From Pseudomonas caricapapayae (lineage in GTDB: Bacteria > Pseudomonadota > Gammaproteobacteria > Pseudomonadales > Pseudomonadaceae), in contig NZ_LJPW01000144.1 of NCBI RefSeq assembly GCF_001400735.1, positions 1 to 64,000 of the forward strand: a DNA stretch of 64,000 bases, in the 5' to 3' direction. Position numbers and translations under genes: made by a program. A model generated the notes under the pieces. That model searched no databases and was not told the origin of the DNA. It saw only the letters and a program-made list of their open reading frames with translations. Shown here in pieces: positions 29,290 to 39,073 of this stretch (position 1 is the stretch's first letter; every line of letters starts with the position of its first letter).

Positions 29290-29442
29290 TTGAATCTCCA
29301 GGGCAGGAACTTGATTAACGTAAAAACTGACGTAGAAGAGAGTGCCCGATCGGGGCCGGGGTTCCAAGGACGTGCGTCAAATGGCCTCTCGGACGCTTGC
29401 GATAAAGCGCCCTCTTGAAGAACGATTCACCCCGACAGGTAA

Positions 29443-30336
29443 TTAGCCGCTGACCGGCATCACCGTCACCCTAACGTCCGGATCATGCGCACCACCGCCC
29501 AGAATCACACCACGCAAAGGCGACACGTCGGAGAAGTCACGCCCCCAGGCCAGGCTGACGTGCTCCAGCGCAGGCTGCACATTGTTGGTCGGGTCGAAAT
29601 CGACCCAGCCAGAGGCCGGACAGAACACCGATACCCAGGCATGCGAGGCATCGGCACCGATCAGCCGGGGTTGGCCGGGAGGTGGCTGGGTCAGCAGATA
29701 GCCACTTACGTAGCGCGCCGCGAGGCCGCGAGAGCGCAGGCACGCCAGCATCAAATGAGCAAAGTCCTGACAGACACCCCGGCGCCGTTCCAGCACTTCC
29801 ACCAGCGGCGTGGCAACCTGAGTCGCTTCGTCATCAAAGGTGAATTCGTCAAAAATCTTTTCCATCAGCGCCTGCACACACAGCAACAAAGGGCGTCCCG
29901 GTGGGAAACATTGCTGTGAGAACTCAACGAACGAGCGCTTCAAATGCACGTAGGGGGATTCGAAGCGATAGCGGCAGGCTTCCAGAATATCTTCGGTCAT
30001 CGGTTTGGCGCTGTAGGTCAGCGCACTGCGAGTCACCTCCCACTCCGGCGACAGATTGAAATCCAGAAACGGCCGCTCCAGTACTTCGACACGCAACCGT
30101 GCATTGACCTGCAACTCGTCGTGCGGGCGCTCGAACGCCAGTCGGGTCAGCGGGTTGCCGAACACATCCAGCTCATCACGGCGCGTAGTGGGTTCCGGAA
30201 AAATCTCCAGTGCCTGCTCGGTACAACGCTGCCACGGGCTGCTGCGCGGCCACAGGTGCGCCAGTTGCTGGGCCAGCGAGACCGGGCTGTCGTACTTGTA
30301 ATGCGTGTCATGAAAAATCTGGTAGAAGGCGCTCAT
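29443..30336 (-). CDS. Transglutaminase-like cysteine protease-fold enzyme
   Basis: A 297-residue protein with an N-terminal beta-sandwich domain of transglutaminases (residues about 5-105) and a catalytic domain. The triad is Cys189 ('RRGVCQDFAH'), His232 ('ASHAWV') and Asp248 ('GWVDFDPTNN'). There is no signal peptide. The start shares one base with the stop of the ATP-grasp gene (TGATG), so the two are translationally coupled. Clusters like this were predicted by Iyer, Aravind and co-workers to make or cut peptide tags; no substrate is known. It could hydrolyse the amide bonds formed by its neighbours. Confidence 0.85.
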   Translation of the reverse strand: MSAFYQIFHDTHYKYDSPVSLAQQLAHLWPRSSPWQRCTEQALEIFPEPTTRRDELDVFGNPLTRLAFERPHDELQVNARLRVEVLERPFLDFNLSPEWEVTRSALTYSAKPMTEDILEACRYRFESPYVHLKRSFVEFSQQCFPPGRPLLLCVQALMEKIFDEFTFDDEATQVATPLVEVLERRRGVCQDFAHLMLACLRSRGLAARYVSGYLLTQPPPGQPRLIGADASHAWVSVFCPASGWVDFDPTNNVQPALEHVSLAWGRDFSDVSPLRGVILGGGAHDPDVRVTVMPVSG

Positions 30337-32831
30337 CAGACAGATACCGTACGTTGGCTGACGTCATCGACGTGGGCAAAATGGCGCAGCGCCAAGCGGT
30401 CGGATGCCTGGCCACTGCTGTCGCCAATGCGCTGCAGCAGATCGGCCAGCCCGTCGAGTACCGCGTCGATACTGCTCTGGCCGAACAGCGGGTTCTCCAG
30501 ACTGCCCAGATCGAATGCGGCAAGGCGCTGAGCCAGCACCGCCAGGCTGCTGTCGCGCGGCGCATCGAACTCGTCGTTCAGGCGGCGCAGCGAGCGTTGC
30601 ACCAGCTTGAGCTGAAACAACACCGCATGCGGGTTTTGCTCGTCGAGCAGCAACAGGTCCAGCACTGGAATCAAGTGCGGCACCGCCATGTACCGCGAAC
30701 GATAGGTGATGCTGCTGTTGCCCAGCTCCAGCAACCACTCCAGCCCGGCTTTTTCCGAGACTGCCGAGCCGCGCAGAAACGCCGCCAGGCTGGTGCTGAG
30801 AAACTTCAGTCGTTCGATACGCCGACCGACCATCAGGAAGCTCCAGCCTTCGTCGCGGGTCATGTCGTCCAGTGCAAAACCGGAAAGCGCTGCCAAGGAC
30901 ATCACCAGACGGTTAAGGAAATCCAGCAGTTCGCCAAAATCCGGTTCTTCGGTTTCCAGACTCAAAGCCTCGCGCTGCAATTCGACCAGCGCCTGCCAGT
31001 TCTCTCTCGACAACTTGCCGCGTACCTGTGAGGCAGCCCACTGCAAACGCTGCAGGTTGGCGCGCAGGCTGAACGGCCACTCGTCTCCCAGCAGCGCGAC
31101 AAGCAGGCGATCCTTCAACTCTTCGCCCTCCTGCGCCTCAGGCAGCATGCCCAGGCTCTCGGCCAGGGCGACGGCTGCCTGCAACGCGAGGGGATCGTCA
31201 TCATCGACGTAGCGCGTCAACATAATGCGCAGCAACCGCGCACTGTCATCGCAACGTTCGCAGTAACGCCCGAACCAGAACAGGTTCTCCACCACCCGCG
31301 ACGGCAGATAAGGATCACGACGAATCAGATCGTAAACGCCCAGCGTGCGCTGCCCCTTCCAGGGCTCGCCGAGGTGCGAGCGCTCGCCCAGCACCCAGGT
31401 GTCCTTGCTCGCCCCGCCGCGCTGCATCGAGACTACGTCGGCATCGGCCTCGGCGGCCACACGGGTCAGACCGCCCGGCAGCACGCGATAACCGTCGAGG
31501 CTGGCCACTGCATATACGCGCATGCCGATGGCCCGCGGCTGCAAACCTGCGCCATCGGCCTGCAACACCGGGGCATGGGACAATTGCGCCAGCTCCTGAG
31601 CGACGTAGGCATAGGGCCGCGACTGCATGCGCTGGGCAAGCGCGTCGCGTTGCGCCTCAGTCAAATCACGACCGAACACGGGAGCGAAGTGCTGCGAGGG
31701 GAACGCAGGTTTGATCAACAGATCAGGCAGTTTCTCCAGCGCCTGAGCGAGCACCGGCGGCTCTCCGCACCACCAGGTCGCAACCGATGGCAGAATCAGA
31801 TCCTCACCGAACAGGTACTGACTGATTTTCGGCAGGAAGCCAAGCAGCCCCGGAGACTCCAGAACACCACTGCCCAGCGCGTTGGCGACCAGCACATTGC
31901 CCCGGCGTACCGCCTCCAGCAGCCCCGGCACACCGAGCGCAGAATCGGTGCGCAATTCCAGAGGATCACAAAAGTCATCGTCCAGACGGCGCATGATGGC
32001 GTGGACCCGACGCAGACCGCTGAGGGTTTTCAGGTAGACAGTGGCATCGCGCACGGTCAGATCGCCACCCTCCACCAGCGGGTAACCCAGTTGCCGCGCC
32101 AGGTACAAGTGCTCGAAGTAACTTTCGTTGAAACGCCCCGGCGTCAGCAGGACCACCAGAGGTGCCTCATTGCTGGTTGGCGCCTGACGGACGAGCGTCT
32201 GCTGCAAGGCGTCGAAGAAACCCGACAGATGCCGGACTTGCAGGTCGCGATAGGTTTCAGGCAGCGCTCGCGCAACGCTTTGGCGGTTTTCCAGCGCATA
32301 ACCGGCTCCCGAAGGTGCCTGGGTACGGTCAGCCGTGACCCACCAGCGTCCGTCCGGGGTACGCGCCAGATCGACGGCGTACATGTGCAGGAACGTCCCT
32401 TCAGGGGGCTTTACACCCTGACACGGCCAGAGAAAGTTGTTATGGCCAAATACCAGCTCGGCAGGCAACAAACCGTTGGCGATCAGCGTCTGCGGGCCGT
32501 AAAGGTCCGCAAGCACCGCATTGAGCAGTCGTGCACGCTGGGCAATCCCTGCCGCCACGTGTTGCCACTCATCCGCAGCGATGATGTGCGGCAACAGGTC
32601 CAGCTCCCATGGGCGATCAGCGCCCTTGGGGTCGGCATAAACGTTATAGGTGACACCGTTTTCCTGAATCTGCCGGGTCAGCAAGGCCTGGCGCTGGATC
32701 AGTTGCGCGGCAGTGCTGCGCTGCATGTGCTCGTACAGGCGGCGCCAGTGCGGGCGAACAGCGCCATCGGCGTCGAGCATTTCGTGGTAAGTACCCTCGG
32801 ACAGCGGGTAATGGTCAAGCAGGTCGGGCAT
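30336..32831 (-). CDS. Circularly permuted ATP-grasp / alpha-E fusion protein
   Basis: An 831-residue fusion. The N-terminal ~480 residues are a circularly permuted type 2 ATP-grasp (DUF404/DUF407 type), with 'NFLWPCQGVKPPEGTFLHMYAVDLARTPDGRWWVTADRT' positions and 'FNESYFEHLYLARQLGYPLVEGGDLTVRD'. The C-terminal ~320 residues are the all-helical alpha-E domain ('NLFWFGRYCERCDDSARLLR'). In many bacteria these are two genes. ATP-grasp enzymes form carboxylate-amine bonds, so this is the expected ligase of the cluster. ATG 32831 is used; a TTG at 32849 is possible and neither has a clear ribosome site. It lies 89 bases after the large transglutaminase gene. Confidence 0.85.
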   Translation of the reverse strand: MPDLLDHYPLSEGTYHEMLDADGAVRPHWRRLYEHMQRSTAAQLIQRQALLTRQIQENGVTYNVYADPKGADRPWELDLLPHIIAADEWQHVAAGIAQRARLLNAVLADLYGPQTLIANGLLPAELVFGHNNFLWPCQGVKPPEGTFLHMYAVDLARTPDGRWWVTADRTQAPSGAGYALENRQSVARALPETYRDLQVRHLSGFFDALQQTLVRQAPTSNEAPLVVLLTPGRFNESYFEHLYLARQLGYPLVEGGDLTVRDATVYLKTLSGLRRVHAIMRRLDDDFCDPLELRTDSALGVPGLLEAVRRGNVLVANALGSGVLESPGLLGFLPKISQYLFGEDLILPSVATWWCGEPPVLAQALEKLPDLLIKPAFPSQHFAPVFGRDLTEAQRDALAQRMQSRPYAYVAQELAQLSHAPVLQADGAGLQPRAIGMRVYAVASLDGYRVLPGGLTRVAAEADADVVSMQRGGASKDTWVLGERSHLGEPWKGQRTLGVYDLIRRDPYLPSRVVENLFWFGRYCERCDDSARLLRIMLTRYVDDDDPLALQAAVALAESLGMLPEAQEGEELKDRLLVALLGDEWPFSLRANLQRLQWAASQVRGKLSRENWQALVELQREALSLETEEPDFGELLDFLNRLVMSLAALSGFALDDMTRDEGWSFLMVGRRIERLKFLSTSLAAFLRGSAVSEKAGLEWLLELGNSSITYRSRYMAVPHLIPVLDLLLLDEQNPHAVLFQLKLVQRSLRRLNDEFDAPRDSSLAVLAQRLAAFDLGSLENPLFGQSSIDAVLDGLADLLQRIGDSSGQASDRLALRHFAHVDDVSQRTVSV

Positions 32832-32920
32832 GGAAGGCTCGGCAGGCAACGTAAGGACTTCAGATTAGTGCAGTCAGATGTCACGTCCGTGTGCATCTGA
32901 CGCACAGAGCCACTGTTTTT

Positions 32921-35900
32921 CTAATGCAGACGCATATCCAGCGTCATCGGCAGCTCGTCGTTAATGTTGAGCGCCGGAACATCGAGTTTGCCGGGGGTGT
33001 GACCGATCCGGAAGAAACGTGACAGGCGACGGCTTTCCGCTTCGTTGGCGTTGACCGGCAAGGTTTCATAATTGCGGCCGCCCGGGTGGGCGACATGATA
33101 CTCGCAGCCGCCCAGCGAGCGGTGCATCCAGGTGTCGAGCAAATCGAAAACCAGCGGCGCATGCACGCCGATGGTCGGTTGCAGGCAATTGGCCGGTTGC
33201 CATGCGCGATAACGCACGCCCGCGACGAACTCGCCGACCCGCCCGGTTGGCTGCAAAGGCACCGCGACACCGTTGCAGGTCAATACGTAACGCTGCGGTG
33301 GCAGCCCGGTGAGGTGTACCTGCAAACGCTCCAGCGACGAATCGACGTAACGCACGGCACCGCCAGCCGAGCCCTCTTCGCCCAACACATGCCAAGGCTC
33401 CAGGGCCTGACGCAGTTCCAGTTCGATACCGTTGACGGCGTAATCCCCCACTTTCGGGAAGCGGAACTCCAGGTGCGCGGAAAACCAGTCGGCCTGCACC
33501 GGATAGCCTGCCGCATTGAGGTCGGCAACCACGTCGGCAAAGTCCTGCTCGATGAAGTGCGGCAGCATGAATCGGTCGTGTAATTGTGTGCCCCAGCGCG
33601 CCAGTCTGGCCGGCGCATAAGGCTCACGCCAGAAGCGCGCCACCAGCGCTCGCAGCAACAACTGCTGCGCCAGGCTCATGCGGGCATGCGGCGGCATCTC
33701 GAAGGCACGCAGCTCCAGCAGCCCCAAACGCCCGGTCGCGCCATCAGGCGAGTACAGCTTGTCGATACAGAACTCGGCACGGTGAGTATTGCCGGTCACG
33801 TCGATCAGCAGGTTACGCAACAGACGGTCCACCACCCACGGCGCAACCTCCTCGCCTGGCTCCGGCATCTGCGCAAAAGCGATTTCCATTTCGTAAAGCG
33901 AGTCGTTGCGCGCTTCATCAATGCGGGGTGCCTGCGAGGTCGGACCGATGAACAGACCGGAAAACAGGTACGACAGCGACGGATGGTTGTGCCAATAGCT
34001 GATCAGGCTGCGCAGCAGGTCCGGGCGACGCAAAAACGGCGAATCCGCCGGTGTCGCACCGCCCAGCACAAAATGGTTACCGCCACCGGTGCCGGTGTGA
34101 CGCCCGTCGATCATGAACTTCTCGGTAGTCAGGCGCGTGAGACGCGCCTGCTCATAAAGAAACTCGGTGCGCTCAACCAGCTCGTCCCAACTGGCGGAGG
34201 GCTGCACATTGACCTCGATCACGCCCGGATCAGGCGTGATGCGGAAGTTGCACAGACGCGGATCGCTCGGCGGCTCGTAGCCTTCCAGCAGAACCGGGCA
34301 TTGCAGCTCTTCGGCAGTCGCTTCGATCACAGCCACCAACTCAAGGTATTCCTCAAGCTTCTGCAAAGGCGGCATGAACAGGTACAGCCGACCTTCGCGT
34401 GCTTCCGCACACAACGCTGTGCGGGTCAGCCAGTCGGCCGACTCATCGATCTTCGGTGAGCGCTCTGCATCCTTTTCTGTGGACTTGAGCGCCGAGGTCA
34501 GCGAGTCGCTGTCGGCCAGTTCGGGAAAGTCCTGGTTATGGTCGGTCGGATGAATGAACGGGTACTCCGCCGCCTTGACCCAAGGCTGCGACGCCAGCGG
34601 CAATCGATAGCCCAGCGCAGAATCCCCCGGCACCAGACGGCAATGCTCGTCACGCAGGTACCAGCGGCCACTCTGCCAGCTGTCACCGTCCGCGTTGCGA
34701 GCCAGCGGCAGGACTTGACCGATCATCTTGTCCAGCCCTTGGGCAAAGACCTTGCGCAGACGCGCACGCTCGAGCTCGTCGCCCAGTCGAGAGTCTTCGG
34801 CCGTGACGTTGACCGGCAATGCGCCTTCACGCCACAGGTAATAGAAGTTGTCTTCGTAGGCCGGAAAAACGAAACGGGCCGGCAGTTTCAGGCGCTCGGC
34901 AACGCTGGCCAGAAAACGCCCGGCCAGCTCGCCGGTAGCGCCATAGTCCCGTGTTTCATCGGCGATAAGCCCATTGTTGCGCCAGACCGGCTGGCCGTCC
35001 TTGCGCCAGAAGCAGTTCAGCGACCAGCGCGGCAACTGCTCGCCCGGATACCACTTGCCCTGGCCGAAATGCACAATCCCCAGCGGCGCGTAATGGGCAC
35101 GCATGCGCTGAAACAGCTCGGCAGAGAGCTCGCGCTTGCGAGGCCCCAGCGCGGCCGTATTCCACTCGGGACCGTCACGATCATCAATGGACACAAATGT
35201 CGGCTCGCCGCCCATGGTCAGGCGCACATCGTCACGCAACAGATCGGCGTCGATCTGCCGTCCAAGAGACTGAATGCTCTGCCATTGCTCTTCGGTGTAG
35301 GGCTTGGTGACACGCGGAGCCTCCCAGATGCGCTCGACCGACATTTCATGGCTGAAATCGGTTTCGCACGGCTCGACCAGGCCGCTGATCGGCGCTGCGG
35401 ATGACGGCTCCGGGCTGCACGCCAGCGGGATATGCCCTTCACCTGCGAACAGGCCGGAAGTCGCATCCAGCCCGACCCAGCCTGCGCCCGGCAGATAGAC
35501 CTCACACCAGGCGTGCAGGTCGGTAAAGTCGACGTCAGTGCCCGATGGCCCGTCCAGCGCCTCGACGTCAGCCTTGAGCTGGATGAGATAGCCGGATACA
35601 AATCGTGCCGCCATGCCCAGATGGCGCAACAGCTGCACCAGCAGCCACGCCGAGTCTCGGCACGAGCCCGAGGCGTTCTCCAGGGTGAACTCGGGGGTCT
35701 GCACGCCCGGCTCCATGCGGATCAGGTAAGCGACGTCCTGACTCAGGCGCTGATTGAGGCCCACCAGAAAGTCGATAGCGGGGATCGGCTCGCGACTGAT
35801 GCTGTTCAAATACGCCTGAAATCTGGGCGTCAGCGGCAGTTTTTCCAAATACGGTGCCAACTCGCGCTGCTCTTCGCTGGCATAGGTAAACGGGATGTTC

Positions 35901-36199
35901 TCGGCGTACGGCTCCAGGAAAAAGTCGAATGGGTTGAACACCGCCATCTCGGCGACCAGGTCGACCTCGACGCGAAACTCGCTGGTCTTTTCCGGAAAGA
36001 CCAGACGCGCCAGATAATTGCCTTGAGGATCCTGCTGCCAGTTGATGAAGTGGTTTTCGGGCAGGACTTTCAGCGCGTACGACAGCACGCGTGTGCGGCT
36101 GTGAGCGGCCGGGCGCAGGCGTACGATCTGAGGACCCAGTTCGACCGCGCGTTCGTAGCGATAATGCGTGACATGGTGCAAGGCAATATGAATCGACAC
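32921..36199 (-). CDS. Transglutaminase / DUF2126 putative amidoligase fusion
   Basis: A 1092-residue protein. Residues about 1-290 form a transglutaminase module with Cys180 ('ASGSCRDSAW'), His229 ('DLHAWCEVY') and Asp245 ('VGLDATSG'). The rest is DUF2126, described as a putative amidoligase; visible signatures are 'LTMGGEPTFVSIDDRDGPEWNT', 'GVIEVNVQPSASWDELV' positions and 'DGRHTGTGGGNHFVLGG'. GTG 36199 is chosen because AGGAGG lies 8 bases upstream; a longer reading to 36241 lacks this. It is the first gene of the three-gene operon and combines a likely peptide-bond former and a likely cleaver or transferase in one chain. Confidence 0.85.
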   Translation of the reverse strand: MSIHIALHHVTHYRYERAVELGPQIVRLRPAAHSRTRVLSYALKVLPENHFINWQQDPQGNYLARLVFPEKTSEFRVEVDLVAEMAVFNPFDFFLEPYAENIPFTYASEEQRELAPYLEKLPLTPRFQAYLNSISREPIPAIDFLVGLNQRLSQDVAYLIRMEPGVQTPEFTLENASGSCRDSAWLLVQLLRHLGMAARFVSGYLIQLKADVEALDGPSGTDVDFTDLHAWCEVYLPGAGWVGLDATSGLFAGEGHIPLACSPEPSSAAPISGLVEPCETDFSHEMSVERIWEAPRVTKPYTEEQWQSIQSLGRQIDADLLRDDVRLTMGGEPTFVSIDDRDGPEWNTAALGPRKRELSAELFQRMRAHYAPLGIVHFGQGKWYPGEQLPRWSLNCFWRKDGQPVWRNNGLIADETRDYGATGELAGRFLASVAERLKLPARFVFPAYEDNFYYLWREGALPVNVTAEDSRLGDELERARLRKVFAQGLDKMIGQVLPLARNADGDSWQSGRWYLRDEHCRLVPGDSALGYRLPLASQPWVKAAEYPFIHPTDHNQDFPELADSDSLTSALKSTEKDAERSPKIDESADWLTRTALCAEAREGRLYLFMPPLQKLEEYLELVAVIEATAEELQCPVLLEGYEPPSDPRLCNFRITPDPGVIEVNVQPSASWDELVERTEFLYEQARLTRLTTEKFMIDGRHTGTGGGNHFVLGGATPADSPFLRRPDLLRSLISYWHNHPSLSYLFSGLFIGPTSQAPRIDEARNDSLYEMEIAFAQMPEPGEEVAPWVVDRLLRNLLIDVTGNTHRAEFCIDKLYSPDGATGRLGLLELRAFEMPPHARMSLAQQLLLRALVARFWREPYAPARLARWGTQLHDRFMLPHFIEQDFADVVADLNAAGYPVQADWFSAHLEFRFPKVGDYAVNGIELELRQALEPWHVLGEEGSAGGAVRYVDSSLERLQVHLTGLPPQRYVLTCNGVAVPLQPTGRVGEFVAGVRYRAWQPANCLQPTIGVHAPLVFDLLDTWMHRSLGGCEYHVAHPGGRNYETLPVNANEAESRRLSRFFRIGHTPGKLDVPALNINDELPMTLDMRLH

Positions 36200-36498
36200 G
36201 GCGTGCCTCCTGCGAGCCTGAACGGTAATTGAGCCGCGCAAGACTTATGCCATCCGGTCAAAGTCATGCGCCAACGACATTGGCCTTGCACGCCCCGCAA
36301 GGCGCAGCACCAAAATCGTGCCAGCCTGAGCTGACGGTGCAAGGGTTGCACGTTAATAAGGCAGACAGTGTGGCAGAGGGATCGAATGGGGGGTGAAGAA
36401 TTGTGAGCGCCGTGGGTACGTGACATTGATAGACAGAGCTGCATGGCGCAAGTGGTGTGGCGCGGAGCGTCACGAACGGCATCCCCACGCTGGATGGA

Positions 36499-36600
36499 GC
36501 GTGAGGAGCGATAACCTCAACTATCGTGGCCATCCGGGAGCGTGAGGGACGATAACCTCAACTATCGTGACTATCGTGCCCACGCTCCGCGTGGGCACGC
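36499..36600. repeat. Hairpin repeat cluster upstream of the amidoligase operon
   Basis: Two 31-bp direct copies (36499-36529 and 36540-36570) read AGCGTGAGG followed by CGATAACCTCAACTATCGTG. They are followed by a perfect 11-bp hairpin CGTGCCCACGC-TCC-GCGTGGGCACG at 36576-36600. The hairpin resembles a repeat common in P. syringae genomes. It lies between ygiQ and the operon promoter. Nothing else in 36200-36656 looks coding. Confidence 0.75.
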
Positions 36601-36656
36601 CGCTCTGGACGCTCTGCGTCGCCTCTCTACGAGCAGGCGGCGCTAAGCGCCGAGCG

Positions 36657-38966
36657 TCAGCGTGGCACCACTGGCTTGCGCTTGGGCGGTTTGGTGCCCT
36701 TGCCTTTGGCTGCATCCATGCGCTCCTTGGCGGCCTGCTTGTTGCGCGCCATTGCGGCAGCCTTGGCCTCTTCGCGCTTGTCCCACGGCTTGCTGCCATC
36801 ACTGCCACGTGGCGGCAGGCCGGTGTGCTGGGTCTGGATCAACGTGGTCTTGGCGTTTTTCGCAACCTTGTGGCTGCCCGCTGGCGTCGAGTTCTTGCGG
36901 CGCGCGCTTTGATAGCTGTCGGTCGCCGGCTGATGCAACGGGATCAGTTGATCCTTGCCCGACCCGATCAGATCGGCACGGCCCATACGCTCCAGCGCCT
37001 CGCGCAGCATCGGCCAGCCTTTCGGATCGTGATAACGCAGGAATGCCTTGTGCAAACGACGCTGCGCTTCGCTCTTCACAATGGTGACCCCGTCGCTCTT
37101 GTAGGTAACCTTGCGTAACGGGTTCTTGCCCGAATGGTACATGGCCGTGGCAGTGGCCATCGGCGACGGGTAGAAGGCCTGCACCTGATCGGCGCGGAAA
37201 CCGTTGCCCTTGAGCCACAATGCCAGGTTCATCATGTCTTCATCGGTAGTACCCGGATGGGCGGCGATGAAGTAAGGAATCAGGTACTGCTCCTTGCCGG
37301 CTTCCTTGGTGTACTTCTCGAACATGCGCTTGAACTTGTCATAGCTGCCAATGCCCGGCTTCATCATCTGGTTGAGCGGACCTTCCTCGGTGTGTTCCGG
37401 GGCGATCTTCAGGTAACCACCCACATGGTGGGTGACCAGTTCCTTGACGTATTCCGGCGACTCGACAGCAAGGTCGTAGCGCAGGCCGGAGGCGATCAGG
37501 ATTTTCTTCACGCCCGGCAATGCACGGGCGTTGCGATACAGCTGGATCAGCGACGAGTGATCGGTATTCAGGTTCGGACAGATGCCCGGGAATACGCAAG
37601 ACGGCTTGCGGCAGGCAGACTCGATCTCCGGGCTTTTGCAGGCGATGCGATACATGTTCGCGGTCGGCCCGCCCAGGTCGGAAATAACCCCGGTAAAGCC
37701 CGGCACCTTGTCGCGGATCTCTTCGATTTCGCGAATGATCGACTCTTCGGAGCGGTTCTGAATGATCCGCCCCTCATGCTCGGTGATCGAGCAGAAGGTG
37801 CAGCCACCAAAGCAGCCACGCATGATGTTTACCGAGAAACGAATCATGTCGTAGGCAGGGATCTTTTCCTTGCCGTACGCAGGATGCGGAACGCGCGCGT
37901 AAGGCATGCCAAACACGTAGTCCATTTCTTCAGTGGTCATCGGAATGGGCGGCGGGTTGAACCAGACGTCCACGTCGCCATGCTTCTGTACCAATGCGCG
38001 AGCGTTGCCCGGGTTGGTTTCCAGGTGCAACACGCGGTTGGCGTGGGCGTACAGCACGGCGTCGTTACGAACCTTTTCCACCGATGGCAGGCGGATGACC
38101 GTCTTGTCACGGGTCATGCGCGGGCTGGCAAGAATCTGCACCACCTTGGCTTCGTTGGGGTCCTCGACGTTGCCTTTTTCCTGCTCGATGGCGCAGGCCT
38201 GCGTGTCCTGGGTATTGACGTATGGGTTGATGATCTTGTCGACCTTGCCCGGACGGTCAATGCGCGTGGAATCGACTTCGTACCAGCCCTGCGGCGTGTC
38301 ACGACGAATGAACGCGGTGCCACGTACATCGGTGATGTCTTCGATCTTGTGACCATAGGACAGACGCTGGGCGACTTCGACAATCGCACGCTCGGCGTTG
38401 CCGTACAGCAGAATGTCGGCGCAAGCGTCGATCAGGATCGAGTTACGAACCTTGTCCTGCCAGTAGTCATAGTGCGCAATACGGCGCAGCGAAGCCTCGA
38501 TGCCGCCGAGCACGATAGGCACGTGCTTGTAAGCTTCCTTGCAACGCTGGCTATAGACCAGACTGGCGCGATCCGGGCGTTTGCCAGCCATGCCGCCAGG
38601 GGTATAGGCGTCATCGGAGCGAATTTTCTTGTCTGCGGTGTAGCGGTTGATCATCGAATCCATGTTGCCGGCAGCGACACCGAAGAACAGGTTCGGCTCG
38701 CCGAGCTTCATGAAGTCGTCTTTGGACTGCCAGTTGGGCTGCGCAATGATCCCGACGCGAAAGCCCTGGGACTCGAGCAGACGACCGATGATCGCCATGC
38801 CGAAAGACGGGTGATCCACGTACGCATCACCGGTGACAATGATGATGTCGCAGGAATCCCAGCCAAGCAGATCCATCTCTTCCCGGCTCATGGGCAGGAA
38901 AGGTGCCGGCCCGAAACATTCGGCCCAGTACTTGGGATAGTCAAATAACGGCTTGGCTGCTTGCAT
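36657..38966 (-). CDS. YgiQ-family radical SAM protein
   Basis: A 769-residue member of the YgiQ radical SAM family. The cluster-binding motif C-x3-C-x2-C is '[16 protein letters not shown]' near residue 375, preceded by a B12-binding-like N-terminal domain ('[18 protein letters not shown]'). '[12 protein letters not shown]' and '[17 protein letters not shown]' are family signatures. The last ~70 residues are basic and rich in Lys/Ala/Pro, probably disordered. The reaction is unknown. The gene appears to be monocistronic, between dnaB and the repeat cluster; a short hairpin lies upstream at 39031-39055. Confidence 0.9.
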   Translation of the reverse strand: MQAAKPLFDYPKYWAECFGPAPFLPMSREEMDLLGWDSCDIIIVTGDAYVDHPSFGMAIIGRLLESQGFRVGIIAQPNWQSKDDFMKLGEPNLFFGVAAGNMDSMINRYTADKKIRSDDAYTPGGMAGKRPDRASLVYSQRCKEAYKHVPIVLGGIEASLRRIAHYDYWQDKVRNSILIDACADILLYGNAERAIVEVAQRLSYGHKIEDITDVRGTAFIRRDTPQGWYEVDSTRIDRPGKVDKIINPYVNTQDTQACAIEQEKGNVEDPNEAKVVQILASPRMTRDKTVIRLPSVEKVRNDAVLYAHANRVLHLETNPGNARALVQKHGDVDVWFNPPPIPMTTEEMDYVFGMPYARVPHPAYGKEKIPAYDMIRFSVNIMRGCFGGCTFCSITEHEGRIIQNRSEESIIREIEEIRDKVPGFTGVISDLGGPTANMYRIACKSPEIESACRKPSCVFPGICPNLNTDHSSLIQLYRNARALPGVKKILIASGLRYDLAVESPEYVKELVTHHVGGYLKIAPEHTEEGPLNQMMKPGIGSYDKFKRMFEKYTKEAGKEQYLIPYFIAAHPGTTDEDMMNLALWLKGNGFRADQVQAFYPSPMATATAMYHSGKNPLRKVTYKSDGVTIVKSEAQRRLHKAFLRYHDPKGWPMLREALERMGRADLIGSGKDQLIPLHQPATDSYQSARRKNSTPAGSHKVAKNAKTTLIQTQHTGLPPRGSDGSKPWDKREEAKAAAMARNKQAAKERMDAAKGKGTKPPKRKPVVPR

Positions 38967-39073
38967 GTTCAGGACCTACGTTTGCACGTTGGAAAAATCG
39001 CGGGCGCGGAATATAGCACATTTTTTGATCAAGTCCGACGGCAATGGTCGGATTTGACAGACCTGGACGGGGA

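Noticed and set aside
29311-29324. Anr/Fnr box upstream of azurin
   Set aside because: Only one TTGAT half-site matches well; the second half (GTAAA) is poor, so I did not list it as a site.
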